NCBI RefSeq assembly: GCF_963259705.1
Contig: NC_081861.1
Coordinates: forward strand, 70,103,623 to 70,167,622
Length of the DNA: 64,000 bases
Direction of reading: 5' to 3'
Source of the DNA: Myotis daubentonii
Lineage: Eukaryota; Chordata; Mammalia; Chiroptera; Vespertilionidae
The position numbers and the translations under genes are program-made. Below, in pieces: positions 34,787 through 46,985 of this stretch. The notes beneath the pieces are model-generated. The model did not search any database. It was not told where the DNA came from and worked only from the letters and a program-made list of their open reading frames with translations. Numbering within the stretch: the stretch's first letter is position 1; each line of letters opens with the position of its first letter.

Positions 34787-36132
34787 TTTCATTATGTTCT
34801 ATACTTTTGTATTCATAGCAAACTTATTATTTTGTAATTTTATATTTATGTGATCTTATGTGTTATATCTTGCTCCAATTCTAGATTATAAGCTCCATGC
34901 ATGGAAAAACTGGGCCATTTTCTTCTTGCTGATATATTCCCAATTCCTGGCACAAAGCATAACATTGAGAACAAACTAAATATGTAATTGTTAAATAGAT
35001 ACGTAAATAAATGAACAGTGAAATCATTAGTTATTCAATATATCTAACAGGGATGACTAAAATTACCAAAGACCCATTTCTGATAACTAGGCCACAAATA
35101 TTTCATTTCTCATTATACTAGTAGATGATAAAATATATTTGAAGCAATGTGCATATTTAAGCCTGAAAATATTAAGTTGAATTCCCTGTGCCAGAGAAAG
35201 TATTTCAGTATATTCCCTTAGCTCCAGGACTGGGACTCACTAGTAAGATGAATACTTGGAACGAGTGAGTCAACTAGAAATTTATATTAAAATAGAAATG
35301 AAATCATACTTAATTTGATCATCCCCTGTCAGTGTATACTCATGGTAATAACATATAAACATAAACTTAAATTTCCCAAATATTACTTCTTAACTCTTTC
35401 ATAAAAGGTGCATTTGGTCAATAATTCATTTAAGTCTATTTATTTTCTCCATTTGGTTTAGTAAAATTATCATAATTGTGGCTTAAATTACCACCTCTAT
35501 ACTGACATCCTCATATATTTATATTTAGCTGCAACCTCTCTAATTTTAGTTCTATTTTCATAAGTCTAAGTGTTGGCAGTAATATTATTTGGAAGTCCAA
35601 TTGTTTCTTTACTCCACATACATAAAATAAGACTCATCTCCTCAGCTCTTCAAAAAATATTTATGGGGTTTGCATTATTATTCCTAATTTCATTACTTCC
35701 ACCAAGGGCAGCAATCATCTTTCAATCAGGGTTAAATATCTGAAACAAATTTTATCCTCAATTCTTATTGATGTGCTCTTCAAAATCACTACCCATTCAA
35801 TCACTTATGTTCTACATACACCACCAACTTCCTTAATGAAAGCAAGGACTGTGCATAGGTGCAATTTCCCTTTACTGTAGTTCACTTTGCTAACTTCAAT
35901 AAGGAAAAGGAATCTTAAGGAATGTTCATACCTATAACTTCTTATTTTATCTGATTTTTATCATACCCACATGTGTGTGTTTTTTGTTTTTTCCTATATT
36001 TATGAGGGATCATTAAGAAATAAAATATATGGGAGAAAAATATAAAAACAGGCCAAAGTGGCTCTCTTTCCTTTGTACCATTTAAACTTGTTTCCTTCTC
36101 CAAATGTGGGTATTATGTTATTATAACTCATA
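34784..36132. other. AT-rich intergenic DNA
   Basis: Nothing recognised beyond short A/T runs. Confidence 0.5.
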
Positions 36133-36574
36133 CTAGAGGCCTGGTGCAATTTGTGCACCAGTGCATGCACCAGTGGGATCCCTCAGCCTGGCCTGCAGGA
36201 TCTGGTTGAAATAGGCTCTCCGATACCCCCCCCCCCACGGGGTCCCGGATTGGCTGAGGGACCCCACTGGTGCACAATTGGGGCTGGGAAGGGATGCGGG
36301 AATTTGGCCAGCTAGGGAGGGACTGTGGGAGGGCTCTAGGGTGTGTCCAGCCCATCTCCCTCAGTCCCTATCAGCTGGACCCCAGCAGCAAGCTAAGCTA
36401 CTGGTCGGAATGTCTGCCCCCTGGTGGTCAGTGGATGTCATAGAGAGCGGTTGAGTGGCCTTAGCATATCATTAACATATTTTGCTTTGATTGGTTGAAT
36501 GGACGACTGGTGATTGGTTGAATGGACGACTGGATGACCGGACACTTGGCATATTAGGCTTTTATTATATAGGA
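36133..36574 (-). mobile_element. HeliBat with perfect CTCF-core match
   Basis: Minus strand starts TCCTATATAATAAAAGCCTA and ends CAGGCCTCTAG with a hairpin-forming GTGCACAAATTGCAC before it. Interior includes GATTGGTTGAATGGACGAC repeated twice near the 5' end. CTGCCCCCTGGTGG occurs at 36414-36427. Confidence 0.93.
36414..36427 (-). promoter_or_regulatory. CTCF-core-like motif in HeliBat
   Basis: CTGCCCCCTGGTGG, the reverse complement of CCACCAGGGGGCAG, agrees at all 14 positions with the commonly cited CTCF core. Binding is untested. Confidence 0.5.
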
Positions 36575-38235
36575 TTTTTACTCCCTATAAGGATCACGCA
36601 TATTATAAATTTTGAAAATTCTCATTAGACATTGTAGAATAATACAATTCCAGTTTACATTTCTGACATAAAAGCAAACAGTTGTTTTTTTATCTTTAAA
36701 TCACTTCAAAACTATTGGTTGAGGAATAACATTTTTTAAAAAATATCTAACTTTGTTGTTTTTTTTTACTTACACAAATATAAATTTATTCATATCTTAG
36801 AATGTCTACAGAGTAAAGGAAAAAAAAAAACAACTATTAGAGAATAATCTATAGGTATGCAGAGGGAAGATGAAGGAAATACAAAAACTACCAGAGAGGT
36901 AAATTTATGTATTCAATGTTTTATGCCTTCTTATGTCTTGCATCCATCGTGGGAAGTTCTTTGTTCTAGAAAAAATTTTGTACTAGTGAAGCTCAAGTAC
37001 ATTTTATGCTAGTTTATTCTTTTAGAATCACTGTTAATAATTATTTAACAAAAAAACCATTTAACAATAACACAGGAAAAATAATATGTTTATTTTTATT
37101 TTTCAAAAATAATTACTTCTTTAACCTTGCATACTTAAAATTTTTGTTTGTTTGTTTGTTGTTGTTGTAAGTACATATCTTTTAACCCTTGGGGGGAATT
37201 TTGAGGTATAATCTTGTGCAAGGACAGAGAAACCAAATAATAAATTATAAAGGCCATTAAAATTATGAATCATTATTTGACTCTCAAATATGGGTCGAAT
37301 CCTTCTGGTGTTCTGTTTTATAATACAGATAGTTTTCAAAGCATTCCTCAGGTCTATATGCAGTAATAAACTGCTGGTATGAATTCTGACCAAATAAAAT
37401 ATGATTTGGAAGGATTAATAAAATTTGTATTATAGTTACACATGTATTCCCTACCAGTCACCAAAGTTCTAAATAGATTTATGTTTCTTCTACACATTCT
37501 TCATTTTTCTCTATTCCACCATTAGAACTGTACTATGTATTTGTTAATACAATTGTATATATGGCTTTTGCTTTATTACTCTTATACTATAAACTATGAA
37601 AAGGTGAGGCCTCCTCCTGGCAACATAAACAAACTATAATATTATTCATGTATTGCCTTTCTTTAAAAAAATATACTGATACTCTAAGAAGTAAAGAAGT
37701 AAATTTACACAGCTGGTGTGTAATGTTTTAAATATAACAAAATTATTTTAACTTGATGCATTTCCACCAGGAATGTCTTGGCTAAGTTTCCTACACTTTC
37801 AGAGATTTTTATGTTGATACACCACGCATATTGGTTTTACAAGTGATTAAAAAAACAAACAAACTGCGATTTAATCTAAAATTTCCTTTGGTAATTGAAA
37901 AATTTTATCTTCCATATAGAAATTCTTAATTAACGTATTGTGCTTTTCAGAATGTTTAAATTTCCTCTTCTTAAACTAAGGGAAATATACATGCTTACTT
38001 AAAAATTTAACCTAAAGCTATTCTATACCTGATAATTGCACTCACTAATAAACCAAAGGTCCATAACCATCTGGGCAATCTTTAACAATACATTTCTGCA
38101 AAATTGTTACTGGAGTAGCTGAAGTTAATTACTCTTAATCATGTATCTGATAGCTGACTGATTCATTTATGATTCTTTTATTTCTGGTAGAAATTGTTCA
38201 GTAGAATATTGAGAATTCATGACTGATGAGCTCAT
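36575..38235. other. Intergenic DNA
   Basis: AT-rich sequence with no supported feature. Confidence 0.5.
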
Positions 38236-38378
38236 CACCTTTTTAAAAAATTTATCTTTGTTGTTGAAAGTATTATGGATGTACTCTTTCTTTTTTATTT
38301 CTATTGACCCCCTGCACCACGCACTCTCCCCCACTAGGCCTCCACCACTCTATTGTCTGCGTCCATGGTCTATGCATA

Positions 38379-38909
38379 TCCTATCTAATAAAAGAGAAAC
38401 ATGGTAATTGGTGTACGACCACTAACCTTCCCATTGGCTAATCAGGGCAGTATGCAAATTAACTGCCAGCCAAGATGGCGGCGGGCAGCCAGGCAGCTTG
38501 AAACTAACATGAGGCTTGCTTACTTCAGTGACGGAGGACTCCAACGCTCCCCGCCTGCCGCTGCAGGCCTCTGAGCTGCAAGCAACTATGTAACAAACAT
38601 AGAAGCTAAACAAAACCCCAGAAACGTGCCGGGCTTCAGCCAGCAGGATCGCAACATTGTAAGCAAAGGCCAGAAACCTACTTTCAGCAGCGGAGGCCTA
38701 AGAGCTGGAGCCAAGCCTCAAAGCTAAAGCTGGCCCAGAATAAAAAAAGGAAAAAAGGAGCGGTTGGGAGCTTCAGTCACCCGATAGCCTGAAAAGAGCC
38801 CTCAGCCCCTCACCCAGACTGGGCAGGCACCCCAATGGGGACCCCCACCCTGATCCAGGACACCTTTCAGGGCAAACCAGCTGGCACCCACCCATGCACC
38901 AGGCCTCTA
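38379..38909 (+). mobile_element. HeliBat unit A, 5' half of a composite
   Basis: Starts TCCTATCTAATAAAAGAGAA after an A. Contains GCCAAGATGGCGGC (38469-38482, YY1-like) in a GC-rich promoter-like stretch. Its 3' end reads ..CCCATGCACCAGGCCTCTA and then runs straight into unit B. Compared with intact HeliBats (for example 32548-32758) the hairpin arm between two GCAC words is absent and the final G of CTAG is missing. Confidence 0.9.
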
Positions 38910-39872
38910 CCCTATATATTAAAAGGGTAATATGCCTCCCAGCACCGGGATCAGCGGAGCCATGATGCCTCCAGGCACCAGGATCAGCGTGACAGGGGGC
39001 AGCACCCAAACCCCCTGATCGCCCTGCGGCTCTGTGTGTGACAGGGGGCGGGGCCACAACCTCCCTATCCACCCTGCTCTGTTCTTGACAGGGGAAGGCA
39101 CCCCAACCCCCTGATCAGCCCTGCTCTGTGCCTGATAGGGGGGAGCTCCCCAACCCCCTGATTGCCCTGCGGCTCTTTTTGTGACAGGGTGCGGCGCCCC
39201 AACCCCCTGATCGGCCCTGCTCTGTGGGTGACAGGGTGCAGTGCCCCAACCCCCCCACTCCCACGGGCCCTGCTCTGTGTGTGATGGGGTAGAGCCATAA
39301 CCTCCCCATCGGCCCTGCCCTGAGTATGAAAGTGTCGGCGCCCCAACCCCCTGATCGGCCCTGCTTTGTGGGTGATAGAGGGTTGAGCTCCAACCCCCTG
39401 ATGGGCCCTGCTCTGTGTGTGACAGGGGGCGGTGCCCCAACTCCCCTATGGGCTCTGCTCTGTGCGTGACAGGGTATGGAGCCCCAATCCCTCTGATTGG
39501 CCCTGCTCTGTGCATGACAGGGGGTGGCGCCGCAACCTCACCATCAACCCTGCCTTGAGTGTGACAGGGGATGGTGCCCCAACCCCCCAATCGGCCCTAT
39601 CCTGAGCGTGACTGAGGCTGGCATCACAACCTCCTGATCGCCCTGCTTTGTGCATGACAGGGGGCGGCGCCCCAGCTCCCCAATCGGCCCTGCTCTGAGC
39701 CCGACCAGGGGCTGCACCTAGGGATTGGGCCTGCCCTGTGCCACCCAGGAGCAGGCCTAAGCCAGCAGGTCCTTATCTCCTGAGGGGTCCCAGACTGCGA
39801 GAGGGCACAGGCTGGGCTGAGGGACCCCCCCTCTCCCCTGAGTGCACAAATTTTTGTGCACTGGGCCTCTAG
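38910..39872 (+). mobile_element. HeliBat unit B, minisatellite-bearing
   Basis: Begins CCCTATATATTAAAAGGGTA (first T changed to C), includes roughly thirteen imperfect 45-52 bp units containing GGCCCTGCTCTGTG..GACAGGG, and ends with a perfect hairpin GTGCACAAA/TTTTTGTGCAC followed by TGGGCCTCTAG and a flanking T. Long antisense frames over the minisatellite are artefacts of composition. Confidence 0.92.
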
Positions 39873-40584
39873 TATACATATAAGATCCCCTGTTAATTAC
39901 TCCCCCCACCTCCCCACCCCTACCTTCCCTCTAAAATTCTTTAATCTGTTCCATGCTTCTATATCTCTGAATCTATTTTGTTCATTAGTTAATTTTGTTC
40001 ATTAGATTCCACATTTGAGTGAGATCATGTGATACTTATTTCACTTAGCATAATACTCTCCAGTTCCATCCATGCTGTTGCAAATGGTAAGAATTCCTTC
40101 TTTTTTATGCAGCATACTATTCCATTGTGTAAATGTACCACATCTTTTTTATCCACTCATGTGCTGTTGGTATTTAGGCAGTTTCCAAATCTGAGCTATT
40201 GTAAATTGTGCTGCTATGAACATAGGAGTGCATAAATTATTTCTAATTGGTGGGTTTTGGTTTCTTAGGATATCTTCCTAGAGGTGCAATCACTGGGTCA
40301 AATGAGTGTTTCATTTTAATTTTTTGAGGAAACTCCATACTTCTTTCCACAATGGCTGCACCAGTCTGCATTCCCACCTGGGTTCCCCTTTCTCCACATC
40401 TTTGCCAACACTTCTGGTTTGTTGATGGTAGCCATTCTGACAGGTGTGAGGTGATACCTCATTGTTTTTTTTAATTTGCATCTTTTGGATAATTAGTGAT
40501 TTGAGCATTTTTTCATATGTCTCTTGGCCTTCTTTATGTCCACTTTGGAGAAGTGTCTATTTAGGCCCTCTGCCCATTATTTTT

Positions 40585-41504
40585 ATTTTTTTTATTTAAT
40601 TTTTTTATTGTTTAATTTACAGGGGTCCTCAAACTTTTTAAACAGGGGGACAGTTCACTGTCCCTCAGACCGTTGGAGGGCCGGACTATTGTTTAAAAAA
40701 AAACTATGAACAAATTCCTATGTACACAGCGGCGGCAAAAACACCCTGCGGGCTGGATAAATGTTTTCGGCGTGCCGCATGTGCCCTGCGGGCCATAGTT
40801 TGAAGACCCCTGGTTTAAAGTATTACATAAGTCTCCTTTTTATCCCATTGACTTCTCCCCGGCCACCCCTACTGCCCAGCACATGTCCTCACTCCCTCCC
40901 CTATGCCCATTGGTTATGCTCATATGCATGAATACAAGTCCTCTGGTTGATCTCTTACCCCTTCACCCCCTGCCTTCCCTCATAGGTTGGACAGTCTGTT
41001 CAATGTTTCTATGACTCTGGTTCTATTTTTGTTCATCGGTTTATGTTGTTCATTATATTCCACAAATGAGTGAGATCATGTGATATTTATCTTTCTCTGA
41101 CTGGCTTATTGCACTTAACATGATGCTCTCCAGTTCCATCCATGGTGTTGCAAATGGTAAGAATTTTTTTCTTTTTTACCACAGCGTAGTATTCCATTGT
41201 GTACATGTACCACAGTCTTATAATCCACTCATCTGCTAATGGGCACTTAGTCTGTTTCCAAATCTTACCTATTGTAAATTGTGTTGCTATGAACATAGGG
41301 GTGTATATATCCTTTCTGATTGGTGTTTCTGTTTTCTTGGGATATATTCCTAGAAGTGGGATTACTGGGTCAAATGGAAGTTCCATTTTTATTTTTTTGT
41401 GTGGAAATGCCATACTGTTTTCTACAGTGGCTACACCAGTCTGCATTCCCACCTACAGTGCAAGAGGATTCCTTTTTCTTCGCATCCTCTCCAGCGCTTG
41501 GATT
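40585..41504 (-). mobile_element. 5'-truncated L1 nested in L1
   Basis: Young-type L1 3'UTR (ATTACATAAGTCTCC, ATGCCCATTGGTTATGC) and ORF2 C-terminus ([20 protein letters not shown]) on the minus strand, inserted in the ORF2 of the L1 at 38240-41890. Its own tail is split by a hAT element at 40620-40812. Confidence 0.85.
40620..40812. mobile_element. Non-autonomous hAT element (nhAT-like)
   Basis: 193 bp with inverted repeats CAGGGGTCCTCAAACT / AGTTTGAAGACCCCTG and the GGAGGGCCGGACTAT..CCCGCAGGG-type interior of bat/mammal hAT MITEs. GTTTAA on each side (40610, 40813) suggests a degraded 8-bp TSD. It lies in the 3'UTR of a nested L1, making it the innermost insertion here. Confidence 0.9.
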
Positions 41505-41922
41505 GTTTGTCTTCCTTATTTTAAGCTGTATGAGTTCCTTTTACATTTGGGAAATTAACCCCTTATCTGATATATCATTTGCAAATATGTTTCCCCTTGC
41601 AGTGGGCTCACTTTTCATTTTGTTGTTGCTTTCTCTTGCTATGTGGAAGCTTTTTATTTTGATGTAGTCCCATTTGTTTATTTTCTCCTTAGTGTCCTTT
41701 GCCCTAGGAGCTGTATCAGTAAATAAATAGCTATGAGAGATGTTTGCGATTTTGTTGCCTATGGTTTCTTCCAGGATTTTTATGGTTTCACAACTTACAT
41801 TTAAGTCCTTTATCCATTTTGAGTTTATTCTTGTGCATGGTATAAATTGGTGCATAGTTTTATTTTTTTGCATGTACCTGATTTCTGAAAGTTTAAACAA
41901 CTGTGTTACAATATGAATAGAT

Positions 41923-41939
41923 TGAGACCAACTAAATTT
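41923..41939. repeat. Left TSD of ancient full-length L1
   Basis: TGAGACCAACTAAATTT, identical over 17 bp to 55874-55890. It precedes the poly-T (3' end) of a minus-strand L1. Confidence 0.9.
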
Positions 41940-42489
41940 TTTAAATTAAAAAAATTACAATTTACAGTCAATACTATTTTATATTAGTTTTAAAAATACT
42001 ATTTAAATTTTTAAAATTCCAATTACAATTTATAGTCAATACTATTTTATAGTAGTATAAAATAGTGGTTAGACAATCATTTACTTTACAAAATGTTTTC
42101 CCTCTATATTTCTAGTATTTACTTGGCACCATACATTATTGCTACCATATTTTTTACTGTATTTCCTATGCTGTACTTTACATCCTTATTAAAACTTTGT
42201 AATTACCAATCTATAATTCTCAATCCCTTCACCCTGGTCTCTAACCCCCTTCCCTCTGGCAACCATAAATCTGTTCTCTGTATTTATGAGCCTGTTTTTG
42301 TTCTGTTTGTTTGTATTATTCTTTAGATTCCACATATAAATGAAATCATATGGTGTTTGTCTTTCTCTCACTGACTTATTTCACTTAGTATAATACACTC
42401 TAGGTCCATCCATGTTGTCACAAATAGTAAGATTTCCTTCTTTTTTATAACCGAGAAATATGCCTTTGTAAATATATAACAACTTTTTT

Positions 42490-42668
42490 TTTCATTTTAC
42501 TCTTTTTTAATATATATTTATAAATTGATTGGGGTGACATTAGTCAACATGAACAAATAGGTTTAAAGTGTGGATTTTTATGTTATAAGATCTGTATATT
42601 GCACCATGTACCTACCACCCAAAGTTAAATCTTCTGTTATCTTATATTGAGACAAACAATTTTTTTAC
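42490..42668 (-). mobile_element. LINE 3' tail nested in L1
   Basis: AAATTGATTGGGGTGACATTAG..GTTGCACC-type tail, same class as 870-1250, interrupting the ORF2 end of the surrounding L1, whose text resumes at ATTGATGGGCACTTGGG. Confidence 0.6.
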
Positions 42669-43737
42669 TTGCTCTAATATTGATGGGCACTTGGGTTGCT
42701 TCCATCTGTTAGCTATTGTAAATAATGCTGCAATGAACATAGGAGTATATATATTCTTTCAAATTAGTGTAATGGGTTTCTATGGATATGCAATCAGATG
42801 TGGAATCACTGGGTCATAAGGCAGTTATTTTTTTAATTTTTGGGGGGATCCTCTATTCTGATAGTGGCTGTACCTATCTTCATTCTCACCAACGATGCAT
42901 GAAGGTTCCCTTTTCTCCACATCCCTGCCAACACTTGTTGATTGACTTAATAATGGTAGCCATTCTGAGGTATGAGGTGATATCTCATTGTGGTTTAAAT
43001 TTGTATTTCTTTGATGATTAGTGATATTGAGCATTGTTTCATATGTCCATTTGCTATCTGTATGCTTTCTTTGGGGAAACGTCTATTCAGGTCCTCTGCC
43101 TATATTTTAATTGGATTGTTTGTCTTTTTGTTGCTAAGTTTATGAGCTCCTTATATTTTTCCAATATTAACACCTTATCTGATGTATCATTGGCAAATAT
43201 CTTCTACCTTTAAGTAGGGTGCCTTTTCTTCTGTTTGATGATTTCCTTCCTTGTGCAAAAATTCTTTAGTTTCATATAGTCCCATTTATTTTTTTCTTTT
43301 GTTTCCCTTGACCAATGAGATATATTCAAAACAAATATTGCTAACATAAATGTCAATGAGTTTACTGCTTATTTTTTTCTTCCAGAAATTTTATGGTTTC
43401 AGGACTTACATTTATGTATTTAACTCATTTTGAGTTTAATTTAGAATCTTATATAAGAAAGTGGTCTAGTTTCATTTTTTTCATATATTAAATTCAATTT
43501 TCTTAAAACCATTTATTGAAGAGACTGTCTTTACCTGATTGTATGTTCTTGACTCCTTATTATAGATTAATTGACTAATAGGTGTGGGTTTATTATTGGG
43601 CTCTACTCTGTTCTATTGACCTATTTGTATGTGTTTTTGCCAGTGCCATGCTTTTTGATTACTATAACTTTGTACTGTAGTTTGATATTAGGTAAAATTA
43701 TTGCTGTTCCTATATTCCATATAATTTTTTTGCCATT

Positions 43738-43922
43738 TAACCATTTTTTTATTGTTTTATTGCTTAAAGTATTACAAAGGGTATTACATATGTGTCCTTT
43801 TTTCCCCCTGCCCTTGACAATCCCCTGGCCTCCCCTGCCCCCCAGTGTCTTATGTCCATTCGTTATGCTTATATGCATGCATACAAGTCCTTCGGTTGAT
43901 CTCTTACCCCCCTCCCTCCTAT
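43738..43922 (-). mobile_element. Young L1 3'UTR tail nested in ORF2
   Basis: Poly-T, ATTACATATGTGTCC, ATGCTTATATGCATGCATACAAG and TTGATCTCTTACCCC are the reverse of the young L1 3'UTR. Flanks ATATAATTTTTTTG (about 43719-43732) and ATATAAATTTTTG (about 43921-43933) look like an imperfect TSD. Confidence 0.8.
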
Positions 43923-45376
43923 ATAAATTTTTGATTATTTGCTATATTCTGTGAAATGTGCCATTAGTATTTTGTAGGAATTGGGTTAAATCCATAGATT
44001 GCTTTCTGTATTATGGACATTTTAATGATATTAATTATTCCTAGTCATGAACATGGCATGTACTGGTACTTCCACTTATTTGTTTCTTCTTCAATTACTT
44101 TCTTTAGTGTCTTATAATTTTCCAAGTGCAGGTCATTTAACTATCTTGTTAAATTTATTCCTAGTTGGTTTTTTTGGGGGGATAGAATTGTAAATTGGAT
44201 TGCTTTCTTAATTCCTCCTTCTGATAGTTCATTATTGATGTATAAAAATGCAACTGATTTATGAATATCTATTTTGTATCTTGCTACAATACTGAACTTA
44301 TCTATCAGTTTTAGAATTATTTTGGTCTACATGATGATAGTTGTATTTCTTCTTTTGAATTTTAAATACAATTTACTTCTTGTTCTCGTCTGACTATTGC
44401 AGCCAAGACTTCCAGCACTATGTTTAATAAGAGTGGTGAAAATGAATATCTATATCTTGATCTTAAGGGAAATGTTTTTAGTTTTTTTTCCCAATGAGTA
44501 AGATGTTGGCAGTGGGTTTGTAATATATGGTCTTTATTATATTGAGGTTTTCCCACTTTCCTGGAGAGTTTTTAGGATAAATGGGTACTGGATTTTAACA
44601 AATGCTTGTTCTACATCTATTTATATGATCATATGATTTTTATTTTGTTTATGTGGTATATCACATTAATTGATTTGTGAATATTATACCAACTTTTCAT
44701 CCCATGAATAAATCATTCTTAATTATGGTGTATGATCTTTTAAATGTATTGCTGAATTTAGTTTGTTAATATATTTTGAGGATTTTTGCATCTATGTTCA
44801 TCAGGGATATTGGTCTATAATGTTCTTGCTTTTTAGTGTCTTTATCTAGTTTTGGAATTAGAGTAATTCTGGCTTTGAAAAAAAATGAGCTTGGGAGTCT
44901 TACCTCCTCTTGAACTTTTTGGAATAGTTTGAAAAGCATAAGTGTTAGCTCATATTTGAGTGCTTGGTAAAATTCACCTACAAATCCATCTGGTCCAGGA
45001 TTTTGTTTGTTGGAGTTTTTTATTGTTCTTGTTGTTGTTGTTTTATTTTTTATTACTCCATTGATTTGATTAGTTGCAATCTGTCCAGATTTTCTGTTTC
45101 TTCTTGATTAATTTTAGAAGATTGTATGTTTGCAAGAATCCATCAATTTTTCCCCGGATTGTCCTATTTGTTGGCATATAGGTTTTCATAATATTTTCTT
45201 ATAATCATTTGTATATATGTGGTTTCAGTTGTTACTTCTGTTTGATTTCTGATTTTATTTATTTGGATCCTCTATTTTTTTTTCTTAATGAATCTGGTTA
45301 AGGTTTATCAATCTTGTTTTTCTTTTCAAAGGACCAGGTTTTGGTTTCATTGATCTGTTTTATTGTTTCTCTTATT

Positions 45377-45486
45377 TTAATTTATCATTATTGTTGAAAA
45401 TATGACAAATGTCCCATATTTTTCTTCCATTATTCCTCTCAACCCCGCTCCCCTGCAGGCCTTCACCACACTATTATTCATTTTGT
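45377..45486 (-). mobile_element. Short L1 3' tail nested in ORF2
   Basis: TTTATCATTATTGTTGAAAATATGACAAATG..GCAGGCCTTCACCACACTATTATTC resembles the 3' end of the L1 at 38240. Surrounding text is ancient L1 ORF2. Confidence 0.6.
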
Positions 45487-46409
45487 ATGTTCCACTTTAC
45501 TTATTTTTGCTCTGATATTTATTTTTCCTTCCTTATACTCACTTTGGTGTTTGTTTGTTGTTCTTTTTCTAGTTTCTTTAGGATGTACATGTTTATTTGA
45601 TAATGTTTTTTGTTTCTTGAGGTAGGCCTGATATGCTATGAATTTCCTTATTTAGACTGTTTTTTCTTTATTCCATAGATGTTGGGTTGTTTTGTACCCA
45701 TTTTCATTTGTCTCAGGGAATCCTGTGATTTCTATTTTTCATCTCATATTTAACCCATTCATTGTTTATTAAAATGTTATTTAGTCTTCATGTGTTTGTG
45801 TGTTTTTCAGTTTTATTTCTTTTAATTGATTTCTAGTTGCATAACATTGTGGTTAGAGAAGATGCTTGATATATTTTCAATCTTCTTAAATTTGCTAAGA
45901 TTTTTCTTTTGTGTCTTGACATGTGCTCAAGCATAGAAAATGTTCCAGGTGTACTTGAAAATTAAGTATATTCTGCTGTTTAAAATGAAATCCTCTGAAG
46001 ATATGAATGAAATTCATCTGGTCCTGTATGTCATTTAAGTCAATAGTTTATTTTTTGTCTATAAAATTTATCTATTGATGACAATGGAGTATTAATTTTC
46101 CTTACTATGTCTGTATTACTATTGATTTTTTTTCCTGTATGTCTATCAAGTTTTGCTTTATCTATTTAGGTGATCCTTTGCTGGGTGCATAAATATTTAG
46201 AAGGATTACCACGTCCTGATGGCTTATCCCTTTATCATTATGTAGTGTTCTTCTTTGTGTCTTATTATAGCCTTTGTTTTAATGTCTGCTTTGCTGTGAT
46301 AAATATTGTTACCCCAGCTTATTTTTTTTTTAATTTCCATTTTCATGAAATGTGTTTCCAATGCTTCACTTTTAGAATGTGCATGTCTTTCATTCTGAGG
46401 TGATACCAT

Positions 46410-46636
46410 TTTATTTATTTTTTTGAATATATTTTTATTGATTTCAGAGAGGAAGGGAGAGAAAGAGATAGATAGAAACATCAATGATAAGAGAGAATCA
46501 TTGATCGGTTACCTTCTACATGCCTCGCATTGGGGACCAAGCCCACAACCTGCGCATGTGCACTGACTGGGAATCAAACCATGACCTCCTGGTTCATAGG
46601 TCAATGCTCAACCACTGAGCCATGCCAGCTGGGCTG
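46410..46636 (-). mobile_element. Ves SINE nested in ancient L1
   Basis: Reverse-oriented copy from tail (TATTTTTATTGATTTCAGAG) to head (TGGTTGAGC reversed, CCAGCTGGGC). Imperfect flanking repeats CTGAGGTGATACCATTTTA / CTGAGGTCTTACTATTTTA. Confidence 0.9.
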
Positions 46637-46747
46637 AGGTCTTACTATTTTAGACAGCATATATATCAGTCTTGTTTTCTTGTCCTTTCAGCTACCTTAT
46701 GTCTTTTTATTGGAGCATTTAAGACATTTATATTAAAAGTGATTATT

Positions 46748-46985
46748 ACCCTGGCTGGTATGTTAAGTGGTTAGAACATCAACCCCCACACTGAAGGGTC
46801 ATGGGTTTGATTCCTGGTCAAGGGCACATATCTGGGTTGCAGGTTAGATCCTGGGTCTAATTAGGGCTTGTGCAAGAGGCAACCAATTCTTGTCTCTCTC
46901 ACATCGATGCTTCTCTTTCTCTCACTCTCAGCCCCTCCCATTTTCTCTAAAAGTAATGGGGGGAAAAATTCCTCAGGTGAGGATT
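46748..46985 (+). mobile_element. Ves SINE, diverged
   Basis: Head CCCTGGCTGGTATGTTAAGTGG, B-box-like GGTTTGATTCC, GGTCAAGGGCACAT, and a pyrimidine-rich 3' part. Inserted about 110 bp from the previous SINE in the same old L1. Confidence 0.88.

Larger units (their letters stand above)
38240..41890 (-). mobile_element. L1 3' portion, split by Helitrons and another L1
   Basis: Minus-strand L1 in three pieces: 3'UTR start 38240-38378, 39873-40584, and ORF2 41505-41890 ([19 protein letters not shown] region). A two-unit Helitron (38379-39872) divides the 3'UTR at ..GCATA|TATACATA, and a younger L1 (40585-41504) divides ORF2. Coding frames are broken. Confidence 0.8.

Noticed and set aside
37121..37393. 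90-codon minus-strand frame in unique DNA
   Set aside because: Isolated frame in AT-rich DNA with no recognisable domain or codon signature. Length is within chance expectation for this much sequence.
38919..39655. Antisense frames up to 223 codons with repeating QSRADQGVGAP-like peptide
   Set aside because: They lie on the HeliBat B minisatellite. Units of 45-52 bp do not hold one reading frame, and the same arises at 57365-57952. GC-rich repeats explain the openness.
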